From Brevibacillus brevis (GTDB lineage: Bacteria > Bacillota > Bacilli > Brevibacillales > Brevibacillaceae), in contig NZ_CP041767.1 in the NCBI RefSeq assembly GCF_022026395.1, positions 2,119,501 to 2,183,500 of the forward strand: a stretch of 64,000 bases of DNA. The letters are read 5' to 3'. A program made the position numbers and the translations under genes. Under the pieces are notes generated by a model, which saw nothing but the letters and a program-made list of their open reading frames with translations, was not told where the DNA came from and ran no database searches. Shown one piece after another: positions 36,237-44,912 of the stretch. The first letter of the stretch is position 1. Every line of letters starts with the position of its first letter.

Positions 36237-38042
36237 ATGTTCGTAGTCAAGCATATCGCAGAGCATGCAACGATGCAGAGCTTTCTCAATTGTTATCTCC
36301 GAGAAACAGGTAGGGGCGAGTGGATCAATCGGAAAGACGAGATTACGAAGCAGCTAACGAAAATCATACAGCCGAGTACAACAGGTACGTACCTTCATTG
36401 CGAACTCCCGCATCAGGGGATTTCCCTCTATGTCGGTGTCAAATATCATTCGGTGACAGGCAGGCATCTGTTTCATTATCCAGCTTGCTATCGAAGTGGT
36501 GACTGTACTCGATTCGTCAAAGCGGACTATTTGACATTAGCGGTTCTTTTGATTAAAGAGCTAACGCTTCAGCATGGGGAAAATGCAGTTCCAGATGAAT
36601 TGGTCTTGCGTATGATTCAAAGCTGCCAAAGCATTGAGAAGTTTGTTCGGACTCGCCAAAGTAATGCGGAGATTTTATATGGCGTAGAACAAAGCTTCAT
36701 CGAAGCAGAACAGGCACTTTTGTTCGGTCACTTGTTTCATCCAACCCCGAAGAGTCAGCAAGGAATTCCTGATGCCAAGCAAGCGTTGTATGCACCGGAG
36801 TGTTGCGGGAAGTTTCAACTCCACCTGTTTGCTGCCCATCCGTCGATTGTTCACGAAAAATCTGGACTAACAAAATCCGCTACGCAATTACTGAAGGATG
36901 AGTTTCCTTCGATATCTGATGTCGATCCGTCATTTTCAATCGTCCCGATTCATCCGCTTCAAGCAGAATGGTTGCTCGAACAGGTAGCCGTACAATCCTT
37001 GATCGGGAAAGGGTTGCTTCTATACCTGGGGCCAACGGGTGAGGAGTATATGGCGACATCTTCTCTTCGAACGGTTTATCATCCTGAGAAGAAATACATG
37101 CTCAAGCTGTCCGTCCCAATCAAAGTTACGAATTCATTACGGATCAACAAGTTAAGTGAGATGGAGATCGGTTTAGAGGCGAAGCAACTTTTTGAAACAG
37201 GGATCGGTGAAGTGAGTCACAAGTATCCAGGCTTTGGCTTTATCTCTGATCCGGCTTACATCACGATCACGTTGGATCAGGCGAAAGAATCCGGATTTGA
37301 AGTGATCCTGCGTGATAATCCCTTTATGGGGAGGAATGCAGAGCAAGTCACGCAAATCGCGGCACTCGTTCAAGATCCACTTCCCGGTTACAAGAGTAGG
37401 TTGGCAACGATCATTCACCATCTGGCACAAAAAGAAGGGAAGTCACAGGAAGTAGTTAGTTTGGAATGGTTTAAGCGGTATGTAGATATTTCTTTGAAGC
37501 CAATGGTATGGCTTTATCTAAAATACGGAATCGGCTTGGAAGCCCATCAACAGAATAGTGTTGTCATGCTTAAAGACGGATACCCCGATCAGTTCTTTTA
37601 TCGTGATAATCAAGGCTACTATTTCTCAGAATCGATGCAAGAAGTATTAGAGGCAGAATTGCCTGGGGTTGGCAAGGCGAGCAGGAACATTTACAAAGAC
37701 AATCTAGTAGATGAGCGAATCACTTATTACATGATTTTTAACCATATGTTTGGACTCATTAATGGATTTGGAACGGAAGGATTAATTGACGAACAAATCT
37801 TATTGGCAGAGATGCATGAGGTTTTGACGGAGTTTTTACCGATGAATCGAGAGGCGTCGAAGTTTCTGGAGAATCTACTCACGCGCGAACAGCTTCCGTG
37901 TAAGGCGAATTTGCTCACGCGCTTCTATGATTTGGATGAATTAACCCAACCGGAAGAGAGATCATCTGTTTTTGTTTACATAGATAATCCTTTAGCAAAA
38001 GTAAAACAGACGGAAAAGGCAGGGCTGCATGCTTTTGGATAG
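36237..38042 (+). CDS. asbA: Petrobactin biosynthesis NIS synthetase AsbA-like
   Basis: The 601-residue IucA/IucC-family synthetase joins citrate to a polyamine (spermidine in the known AsbA). Family marks are ATSSLRTVYHP, MLKLSVPIKVTNSLR and the active-site GLEAHQQNSVVML. The C-terminus is FhuF-like. AGAGGAGAGG precedes the ATG. It is the first gene of a six-gene set whose order and sizes match asbABCDEF of the Bacillus cereus group. Product identity as petrobactin is inferred from the whole set. Confidence 0.9.
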   Translation: MFVVKHIAEHATMQSFLNCYLRETGRGEWINRKDEITKQLTKIIQPSTTGTYLHCELPHQGISLYVGVKYHSVTGRHLFHYPACYRSGDCTRFVKADYLTLAVLLIKELTLQHGENAVPDELVLRMIQSCQSIEKFVRTRQSNAEILYGVEQSFIEAEQALLFGHLFHPTPKSQQGIPDAKQALYAPECCGKFQLHLFAAHPSIVHEKSGLTKSATQLLKDEFPSISDVDPSFSIVPIHPLQAEWLLEQVAVQSLIGKGLLLYLGPTGEEYMATSSLRTVYHPEKKYMLKLSVPIKVTNSLRINKLSEMEIGLEAKQLFETGIGEVSHKYPGFGFISDPAYITITLDQAKESGFEVILRDNPFMGRNAEQVTQIAALVQDPLPGYKSRLATIIHHLAQKEGKSQEVVSLEWFKRYVDISLKPMVWLYLKYGIGLEAHQQNSVVMLKDGYPDQFFYRDNQGYYFSESMQEVLEAELPGVGKASRNIYKDNLVDERITYYMIFNHMFGLINGFGTEGLIDEQILLAEMHEVLTEFLPMNREASKFLENLLTREQLPCKANLLTRFYDLDELTQPEERSSVFVYIDNPLAKVKQTEKAGLHAFG

Positions 38043-38082
38043 CTTACTAGCATCTAGCTTGAAGAGACTTGGAGGATAACGT

Positions 38083-39951
38083 ATGGAGTTAACAATACAA
38101 GATTTCTCGATTGAAGAGGCACTTCACTCGCCCCAGTACGTGCAGGTGAGAAGACGGGTGTTTCGACAATGCATCGAGTCTTTATTATATGAGGGAATTT
38201 TGATCCCTGAGACCCTTCAAGAGGGGGACGAAACGATTTACACCCTGCATGGGTTTGATGAGGGTGAACTGCCTGTTCGCTATCTTTGCCGAGGGCGGAA
38301 AAGTGCCAGTTTTGGGCTTGTTCGTTTAGGGAAGGACCCCGTTACCCGTGTTGTTTACGATCAAAACGGGGTTGAAAAGCAAGAATCTGAAGCGGTATCC
38401 CTCACTCGTTTTTTAGTGGAAGTCTTTCGAACGAACACGGTAGATGAACAAAGACTGAAGCTATTTGCCAATGACTTGGAACAAACGCTGTTAAAGGATA
38501 CATTGTCCCAATACTATCGGATACAAAATGATATTCGGATGCAGGGCAAATCGTACGATGAGCTGGAAGGTGATCTGATGGATGGTCACCCTTACCATCC
38601 TAGCTATAAATCACGTGTTGGCTTTACCTATGTAGATCATTTTGCCTATGGTCCTGAATTTAAGCAGGAAGTTCATTTTCTTTGGTTAGCAATACATAAG
38701 CAATATTCTCAAGTATCCATTGATCAAGGAAGGAATTTCGATGACCTTCTTTTGGATGAAATAGGGCGAGAGCAAAAAGAAGCCTTTCAACAAATCATCG
38801 TCAATCATGGATGCGATCCTGATCAGTATGCCTTCGTGCCTGTCCACCCGTGGCAGTGGCGCAATCATATCGTGCCTGGGTTCCAAGACGATATCCATCG
38901 CAAACAGATCATTGTGCTAGGTGCAGGCTCTGATGGTCATCGTCCACAACAATCCATCCGCACATTTGCTAACAAAAGTAATCCGCATAAACCGTATCTG
39001 AAACTCTCGATGAACGTAGTGAATACTTCAGCTCCACGTCATCTCACGCCGCACTCACTGGCTAGTGCCCCCATTGTTTCGAGGTGGCTCAAGGGGATTA
39101 CGGACGCAGATGCCTATTTGCGAGATGTGCAAAAGGTGATCATGCTCCAGGAGTTTGCGGCAGTGGCATACGATCCTCCACCTGCTTCTGAACTAGTGGA
39201 AATGGTTACATTCGGGGTAATTGGGTGCATGTGGAGAGAAAGTCTCATCCCTCATCTCGAAGCCGGAGAAGAGGCGGTTCCTTATAACGCATTAGCGGCA
39301 GTAGAGGTGGATGGGATGCCATTCATTGACCCTTGGGTTCGTAAGCAAGGGCTAGAAAATTGGCTTGTGCGATTATTGGAAAGCAGTGTATTGCCAGTCG
39401 TTCATATTCTTGTGAAACACGGAATTGCAATGGAAACCCACGCGCAGAATATGGTCTTGGTGCATCGGGATGGTGTCCCTACTCGGGTGGCATTGAAGGA
39501 TTTTCATGAAGATTTGATTTTTTGCCAACCGTTCTTGAGTGAGCCAGACAAATGCCCGAACTTCGCGGAAGTGCACGAATATTACGCAACAAAACCCGAT
39601 GATGTGATGTTTCACATGAATCAAACATCAACAGTCAGGGATTTGACATTGGAGACTTTATTTATGATCAATCTGGGGCAACTTGCACGGCTATTAGAGG
39701 AGCATTACAGCTATGCCGAAGAGAACTTCTGGGAGATGGCCGTTCAGGTATTGGAGGGTCACCAACAACGATTCCCGGAATTGGCGGAGCGATTTAAGCG
39801 ATTTGATCTGTTTGTTCCAATCGTGCAAGTAGAGAAATTGACCAAGAAAAAGCTATATACAACAAACGAGAACTATCATTTACATGAAGTTCCCAATCCT
39901 TTGTTCGAGGCAAGGAAAAGGCTTCATTCCATGGCTGTGGGAGGTTACTAG
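38083..39951 (+). CDS. asbB: Petrobactin biosynthesis NIS synthetase AsbB-like
   Basis: The 622-residue second IucA/IucC-family enzyme catalyses the second citrate-polyamine condensation in the known pathway. It shows DGHPYHPSYKSRVGF, the substrate region VPVHPWQWRNH, KLSMNVVNTSAPRHL and METHAQNMVLVHRDG. It starts 40 bases after asbA with TTGGAGGA upstream. Its end abuts the AMP-ligase gene. Confidence 0.92.
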   Translation: MELTIQDFSIEEALHSPQYVQVRRRVFRQCIESLLYEGILIPETLQEGDETIYTLHGFDEGELPVRYLCRGRKSASFGLVRLGKDPVTRVVYDQNGVEKQESEAVSLTRFLVEVFRTNTVDEQRLKLFANDLEQTLLKDTLSQYYRIQNDIRMQGKSYDELEGDLMDGHPYHPSYKSRVGFTYVDHFAYGPEFKQEVHFLWLAIHKQYSQVSIDQGRNFDDLLLDEIGREQKEAFQQIIVNHGCDPDQYAFVPVHPWQWRNHIVPGFQDDIHRKQIIVLGAGSDGHRPQQSIRTFANKSNPHKPYLKLSMNVVNTSAPRHLTPHSLASAPIVSRWLKGITDADAYLRDVQKVIMLQEFAAVAYDPPPASELVEMVTFGVIGCMWRESLIPHLEAGEEAVPYNALAAVEVDGMPFIDPWVRKQGLENWLVRLLESSVLPVVHILVKHGIAMETHAQNMVLVHRDGVPTRVALKDFHEDLIFCQPFLSEPDKCPNFAEVHEYYATKPDDVMFHMNQTSTVRDLTLETLFMINLGQLARLLEEHYSYAEENFWEMAVQVLEGHQQRFPELAERFKRFDLFVPIVQVEKLTKKKLYTTNENYHLHEVPNPLFEARKRLHSMAVGGY

Positions 39952-39952
39952 C

Positions 39953-41197
39953 ATGTTCATTGTAAATCAAAACGAGATTTCTGTGCATGAATTGGAGAGA
40001 CATAAGCAAGGGTTCGAAAGCATGGATCATTTTCGGCAGCCAGAAGGAAAGAGGTATGCAGTCTGCTTGGCTGACCCACTTGACGTGATTAGTCTTGTTC
40101 AATATTTACGTGAGCATAATGGCTCGGTGTTGTTAATCCATGGGGAAACCCCGATGGAAACAGCCTATCAAATGGCAGTCAAGGCAAGATGTTATGGACT
40201 TGTCTATCAGGAGACGAAGCACTTCATGTCCATCACGGATAAACAACAGAGCGAAAAACCATCGCTCTACCAATATAGCTCAGGTACGACGGGAGACGCG
40301 AAGCTAATCGGAAGAAGCTGGGATGATATCCAAACAGAAATTCATGCTTACAACCAGTTATTCCAAGGTGAGGAAGCGTTAACCCCGATCGTGCTGGCAT
40401 CTGTGACACATTCGTATGGATTGATATGTGGAGTATTGGCAGCCCTGGAACGGGGAAGTAAGCCTTCGATTGTGACGCACAAAAATCCGAAGTTTGCTTT
40501 GCAAGTGATTCAAGATACTCCCCAGCATATTGTTTATGGTCTGCCAGTCTTTTATCACATCTTATCCAGCTTTACGCGAGAGCAGGTACGCTTTCACCGG
40601 TTAATGACATCAGGAGCCCCCATGCCAGAAGGCTTGTTTCTAAAGCTGCAAGGCATGAGCGACATCTTGATGCAACAATATGGTTGCTCTGAGGCGGGGT
40701 GCGTCAGTATGAGCAAACAGATGCGGTCGCATACAGATCTGGGGGTTCCCCTTTCCCATGTAACCATGACAACAGGCGAAAAGGAAGACCAACCTGATGA
40801 AATTAAGATTTGGAATGGACAGAACGAAATAGCGACGCAGGATTTAGGTTTTTGGACAGGAGAAGGACACATTCAATTTGTATCAAGGATGGATGATGTA
40901 ATAAACGTCTCTGGCTTAAAGGTATTTCCTTTAGAGGTCGAGGATGTCATTTTGAAAATGAATGGGACAAAAGAAGTGGTCGTGTATCGTGGACGTCATC
41001 CAGTCATGGGAGAGATTGTGAAGGCGCAGGTTATTACAGAGGGAGGAACGACTCCTGAACAAATCAGGGAATGGTGCCAAGATCGTTTGCCAGGCTATAA
41101 AGTCCCATTTGACATCCAATGTGTGACGAGCATTCCTAAGACAGCCACCGGAAAAATCAGCCGTCGATTAGTAGAAATGGAGACGATCAGCAAATGA
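39953..41197 (+). CDS. asbC: 3,4-dihydroxybenzoate-AMP ligase AsbC-like
   Basis: The 414-residue ANL-superfamily adenylation enzyme has ATP loop YSSGTTGDAKL, SGAPMPEGL, YGCSEAGCVS and the C-terminal lysine region PKTATGKISRR. In the known pathway it activates 3,4-dihydroxybenzoate and loads it on AsbD. GGGAGGTT precedes the ATG at 39953; the frame from 39884 overlaps asbB. It overlaps asbD by four bases. Confidence 0.9.
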   Translation: MFIVNQNEISVHELERHKQGFESMDHFRQPEGKRYAVCLADPLDVISLVQYLREHNGSVLLIHGETPMETAYQMAVKARCYGLVYQETKHFMSITDKQQSEKPSLYQYSSGTTGDAKLIGRSWDDIQTEIHAYNQLFQGEEALTPIVLASVTHSYGLICGVLAALERGSKPSIVTHKNPKFALQVIQDTPQHIVYGLPVFYHILSSFTREQVRFHRLMTSGAPMPEGLFLKLQGMSDILMQQYGCSEAGCVSMSKQMRSHTDLGVPLSHVTMTTGEKEDQPDEIKIWNGQNEIATQDLGFWTGEGHIQFVSRMDDVINVSGLKVFPLEVEDVILKMNGTKEVVVYRGRHPVMGEIVKAQVITEGGTTPEQIREWCQDRLPGYKVPFDIQCVTSIPKTATGKISRRLVEMETISK

Positions 41198-41460
41198 CAC
41201 GAACAGAAAGAATCGAGCAAATTCATACGATCATGACCGAAAAATTAAAATTATCGCATATCGTCACGCTAGAGGAGTCCATGCGATTGAATGAGGATCT
41301 ACATATTGATTCGATCATGCTATTGCAACTGATTGTGTATATCGAGGAAGATTTGAAATTGGTCGTACCTGCTCATGAGTTGGATCCACGAATCTTCCAA
41401 ACGGTCGGATCACTGCTTACTTTTGTTGAACAGCTGGAACCGCAGCATGTAGCGAATTAG
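41194..41460 (+). CDS. asbD: Aryl carrier protein AsbD-like
   Basis: The 88-residue carrier protein has the phosphopantetheine site in LHIDSIMLLQL (Ser40) and an amphipathic N-terminal helix. It would carry the dihydroxybenzoyl thioester between AsbC and AsbE. Its ATG overlaps the asbC stop, consistent with coupled expression. A phosphopantetheinyl transferase is needed but is not in this window. Confidence 0.9.
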   Translation: MTRTERIEQIHTIMTEKLKLSHIVTLEESMRLNEDLHIDSIMLLQLIVYIEEDLKLVVPAHELDPRIFQTVGSLLTFVEQLEPQHVAN

Positions 41461-41492
41461 CGTCTATACAAACATCGAGTGGGGGATACAGA

Positions 41493-42476
41493 ATGGTTAA
41501 GGTTCATTGCATTATTTCATGCCTATGCGAAGTGATAAAGCGCCGCACAAAAATTGATTATCGTCCCTATTATTTTGGCATATGGGATGCCGAGTACTCC
41601 ATTACGGATCAAGGTGTGGTCACCTATTACATTGATAACCATGAGGAGATCATCAAGGGATATGAGCGACTTTTCCGAGCGAAAGTAACGGAATGGTATG
41701 ATCATTCCCGAGATAAAGCCTCCAATTTGGACATGTTCTTAGAGTTAATTGATAAGCGTACCGAGGATCAGTTTGTCCTTGTTCAGATAGACATGTCGCT
41801 GGTTCCAGAACGAGATAATAAATTTGCATTGAAGCCATTCCCGCATTTTTTGATGATTTCAAAGACGGAGAATGAAGATGAGTGGTTTATGTTTGACCCG
41901 GATTTTCGTTGGGAGGGCAATGTGAGGAAGGAGACGGTGATCAAAGCCTTCTTGGAAAATCCGTTTGGTGGCGGGTTTATGGTGGATGCGAGTGAAATTA
42001 AGGAACCAACCTATGAAATGATCCATGACTATTTCTACGACACACTCAAGCGTGATCATAACCCATTTACCCTTGAGTTGAAGCAATTGATTACAGACAT
42101 GGCAGAAGGGCGCAATGGATACAACTTGGACATGTTGCTTGCGGCAGTGACTCAGGTAAAAGTGATTGCGATCCGTAAATACAGCTACGAGTATGCATTT
42201 CTCTATCTGCAAGATTACCTGCAATACCATCGTGATGAGTTTTTGCGTATCGCCTATAAAGTGGAGGACATCTACCAAGGGTTTACAACAGCTCAGTACT
42301 TGTCTGTCAAAATGGCGATGACCAAGAATCTGGCGTTGTTTCCTCCGATTATCGAGGCGTTAGAAGAGATTGATCTGATTGAACTTGAAGTGAAAAAAGA
42401 GCTGGAACGTCAGTTTGTACTGTGGACCCAAATGGATAAAAGTCTCGTCACTGTAGACGAAAAAGGGTGGAGGTAA
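41493..42476 (+). CDS. asbE: Petrobactin biosynthesis transferase AsbE-like
   Basis: The 327-residue protein shows no common motif I can name, but its length and its place between the carrier protein and the dehydratase match AsbE. In the known pathway AsbE transfers dihydroxybenzoate from AsbD to spermidine or the citrate-spermidine intermediate. The N-terminus reads VKVHCIISCLCEVIKRRTKI, and the C-terminal half is mostly helical. GTGGGGGAT precedes the ATG. Confidence 0.85.
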   Translation: MVKVHCIISCLCEVIKRRTKIDYRPYYFGIWDAEYSITDQGVVTYYIDNHEEIIKGYERLFRAKVTEWYDHSRDKASNLDMFLELIDKRTEDQFVLVQIDMSLVPERDNKFALKPFPHFLMISKTENEDEWFMFDPDFRWEGNVRKETVIKAFLENPFGGGFMVDASEIKEPTYEMIHDYFYDTLKRDHNPFTLELKQLITDMAEGRNGYNLDMLLAAVTQVKVIAIRKYSYEYAFLYLQDYLQYHRDEFLRIAYKVEDIYQGFTTAQYLSVKMAMTKNLALFPPIIEALEEIDLIELEVKKELERQFVLWTQMDKSLVTVDEKGWR

Positions 42477-42483
42477 AGATCAA

Positions 42484-43320
42484 ATGAAACTCTCATTGTG
42501 CACAATTACTTTTCGCCACCATTTGATTTCGTTTGAACAGATTGTTCGGTTTGCTCATCGTCATCATTTTGATGGAATCGAGTTATGGGGAACCCACGCT
42601 CAACATCTGTACGATCATGATCGATTAGAGATGGAGGAGCAGGTAAGGTCGGTCAGGGATCAGGGCATGAGTATCTCCATGCTTAGCGATTATCTGGATA
42701 TTGCTACTTCGTCAGGATTTCAGCGTACGCTGGAAAAAGCAAAAAGACTCATTTCACTGGCAAATTGGCTACATGTGAAGCAAATCAGGACGTTTGCCGG
42801 ACAGAAGGCAAGTCAAGAAGTTGGGCCAGAAGAGCGTGCAGGCTATGTGCATCATTTGCAAATCTTATGTAAGATGTGTCAAGAGCACGGGATTCAGCTT
42901 TTGGTCGAAACACATCCGAACACGCTTACAGATTCGCTGAGTTCTACACTTGCTTTGTTGCGGGAAGTCAATCATCCTGCACTAAAAGTGAATCTTGATT
43001 TTCTTCATGTCTGGGAATCCGGTGCTGATCCGATCGATGCGTACGAGCAATTGAAACCGTGGGTAGCCCATTATCATTTGAAAAATATTTCTTCATCGAA
43101 TCATCTGCCGGTATTCGCTCCGCATAATGTATATGCCCCTAACGGTGATCGTGAGGGAATGGTACTGCTTGGTGAAGGTGTTGTAGACTATGGGCCAATT
43201 TTAGAAAAGATTGCGGATACGGATTATTTTGCATCTATTGAATGGTTTGGTCAGAGTCCGCAGCGTGTATTAGTGGAAGAGATAAAATGGTTGCGAAAGG
43301 CAATGATGGTTAGTGCGTAA
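42484..43320 (+). CDS. asbF: 3-dehydroshikimate dehydratase AsbF-like
   Basis: The 278-residue TIM-barrel enzyme (AP endonuclease family 2 fold) converts 3-dehydroshikimate to 3,4-dihydroxybenzoate, supplying the catechol. Metal-ligand regions are visible as LLVETHPNT (Glu), VNLDFLHVWESG (Asp, His), AHYHLKN (His) and ASIEWFGQSP (Glu). GGAGGTAAAG precedes the ATG. It is the last gene before the operon terminator. Confidence 0.92.
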   Translation: MKLSLCTITFRHHLISFEQIVRFAHRHHFDGIELWGTHAQHLYDHDRLEMEEQVRSVRDQGMSISMLSDYLDIATSSGFQRTLEKAKRLISLANWLHVKQIRTFAGQKASQEVGPEERAGYVHHLQILCKMCQEHGIQLLVETHPNTLTDSLSSTLALLREVNHPALKVNLDFLHVWESGADPIDAYEQLKPWVAHYHLKNISSSNHLPVFAPHNVYAPNGDREGMVLLGEGVVDYGPILEKIADTDYFASIEWFGQSPQRVLVEEIKWLRKAMMVSA

Positions 43321-43331
43321 GTGAGAAAAGG

Positions 43332-43363
43332 TCGGAGGCGCAGGGGTGCTTCCGATTTTTTTT
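43332..43363 (+). terminator. Terminator of the asb operon
   Basis: TCGGAGG (43332-43338) pairs with CTTCCGA (43349-43355), with one G-U, followed by eight T. Confidence 0.8.
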
Positions 43364-43431
43364 ATGTAAAAGGAAACCAAGTGCTCCCAGCGAGCGTCTA
43401 CGTATTGATTACTTATTCGGGAGGACCCTTG

Positions 43432-44571
43432 ATGAAAAAACACCTATTGCTCTCATGTTTGCTGATTTCCTTGCTAGGTATCCTTGTTCCTGGACAAATC
43501 AATGCTTCTGCTCCTGCAAAGGCAGACCCTCGCAAACCAGAGCCAGTCGTCATCTATAAAGTAACAGTAGATGGAAAAGTGACAAAAACCGTGACGAACA
43601 TGCCCTTGATTCACCGGGCGAACATGTCGCCATCGGGGCGGTTTGTATACGGGGAGCGAATCGGATACGGAAAGGCAGACCGAACCATACCGTACTTGTA
43701 CGATATGCAAACAAAAAAGATGACGCAGCTATCCGGCTATGGCAAATGGTCGCCAAAGCAAGACGTACTCTACGTTCGTGAAAATGGCGGTATCGTAAAG
43801 CTCAGTCTGCCAGACGGCAAAAAAACGGTACTCGTCCCGGCAGCAGTTCAGTATCCTGTCCTTGATTTTTCCGTTTCACCGGATGAACAGTACATGGTGT
43901 TCACCCGGATGGACATGCTCTCTTCCGATACCAAAGTAAGCGGTCACTTGTACTTGCAGCACCTGCCAACACTCAAAATGAAAAAGAATGACCAGTATGA
44001 ATGGAAGGTAGATCAATACGCACCACAAGAGAAGTTTTATTGGATGCCAAATTCCAAAAAGCTGTTTTACCGGACGCAAACAGCCTTCAAAGAGCTTGAT
44101 TTGCCAACGGGGTTAAAATACGAACACAAAATGACCGACTTTCCTTCTTATTCGAATGATATGAAGTACCGGTATATGCGAACGGAAAAAGAAGAATACA
44201 TGCTGGATCTGCCAGCGGGGAAAAAATTGATTTTGAAGTCGTCCTTTTATCCTGATAACGATTTGAAACAGATTTTCTGGTCACCGGGAGGGAATCAGTT
44301 TGCAGCAGAAGTATATGTACATCCATCAAATTCACAAGACTCGTATGGGGCCATCCGCTTTTGCAAGCAGGTGAAAAATTGCAACGATCCATTCAGTGAT
44401 CCGAAGAAAGGCTTACCAAACCCGTATTTGAGCTCTGCTGATAACTATCGCATCATTGGCTGGGCAAAGGATGGGAAATCGTACTACGTAGCCGATCTTG
44501 CTTCTACTCACTATACGGCTTTCGCGCTTGATAAGCTCGATATTTACAACGAAATCTATGAGCAGCGCTAA
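43432..44571 (+). CDS. Secreted protein of unknown function, possible beta-propeller
   Basis: The 379-residue protein has a signal peptide (MKKHLLLSCLLISLLGILVP, probable cut near NASA). Its many strand-rich segments resemble TolB or WD-type blades (MSPSGRFVYGERI, VSPDEQYMVFTRMD, WSPGGNQFAAEV). GGGAGGA sets the ATG at 43432; the longer frame includes the asb terminator and is rejected. The early cysteine is too close to the N-terminus for a lipobox. It follows the siderophore terminator, so no functional link is implied. Confidence 0.7.
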   Translation: MKKHLLLSCLLISLLGILVPGQINASAPAKADPRKPEPVVIYKVTVDGKVTKTVTNMPLIHRANMSPSGRFVYGERIGYGKADRTIPYLYDMQTKKMTQLSGYGKWSPKQDVLYVRENGGIVKLSLPDGKKTVLVPAAVQYPVLDFSVSPDEQYMVFTRMDMLSSDTKVSGHLYLQHLPTLKMKKNDQYEWKVDQYAPQEKFYWMPNSKKLFYRTQTAFKELDLPTGLKYEHKMTDFPSYSNDMKYRYMRTEKEEYMLDLPAGKKLILKSSFYPDNDLKQIFWSPGGNQFAAEVYVHPSNSQDSYGAIRFCKQVKNCNDPFSDPKKGLPNPYLSSADNYRIIGWAKDGKSYYVADLASTHYTAFALDKLDIYNEIYEQR

Positions 44572-44578
44572 CCAACAA

Positions 44579-44863
44579 ATTCGGCTAATCTTCAGGTTCG
44601 CTTTCGCAGGGGGAGAATCCAATGAAGTAGCGGGGGAAAGAGGAATCGCTGCCTTTCAGGAAGTTTTGGATCACCATCAAGGCAAAAAAGTCGCGATTGG
44701 CATCCATGGAAACATCATGACGATCATTATGAATCACTACGATCCATCATACGATTTCTCCTTTTGAAAAAAGACCTCGATGCCCGATATTTATCATCTA
44801 AGCTTTGAGGAAGATCGATTAATCCAGGTAGAACGTCTGTGGAATGATAATGACAAGCGCTAA
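44579..44863 (+). pseudogene. Histidine phosphatase remnant (3' part, in-frame stop)
   Basis: The translation FAFAGGESNEVAGERGIAAF, then VAIGIHGNIMTIIMNHYDP, matches the C-terminal half of a histidine-phosphatase (phosphoglycerate-mutase-like) protein, with the second catalytic His in GIHGN. The N-terminal half with the RHG motif is absent. A TGA at 44765-44767 stands where Trp is expected (DFSF-stop-KKTSMPDIYHLSFEE), and the frame continues intact to a TAA at 44861-44863. The gene is truncated at its 5' end and carries a nonsense change. Confidence 0.75.
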
Positions 44864-44902
44864 AAAACAAGCCGTCTCCCGTATGATACGAGAGGCGGCT
44901 GT
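44863..44902 (-). terminator. Terminator of murF
   Basis: On the reverse strand AGCCGCCTCTCGTA pairs with TACGGGAGACGGCT, with two mismatches, and a T-rich stretch follows. It lies between the murF stop and the phosphatase remnant. Confidence 0.7.
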
Positions 44903-44912
44903 TCTCTTACTA

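Noticed and set aside
43432-43460. Lipoprotein signal in the secreted protein after asbF
   Set aside because: The cysteine at position 9 leaves too short a hydrophobic core; a normal signal peptide with a later cleavage site fits better.
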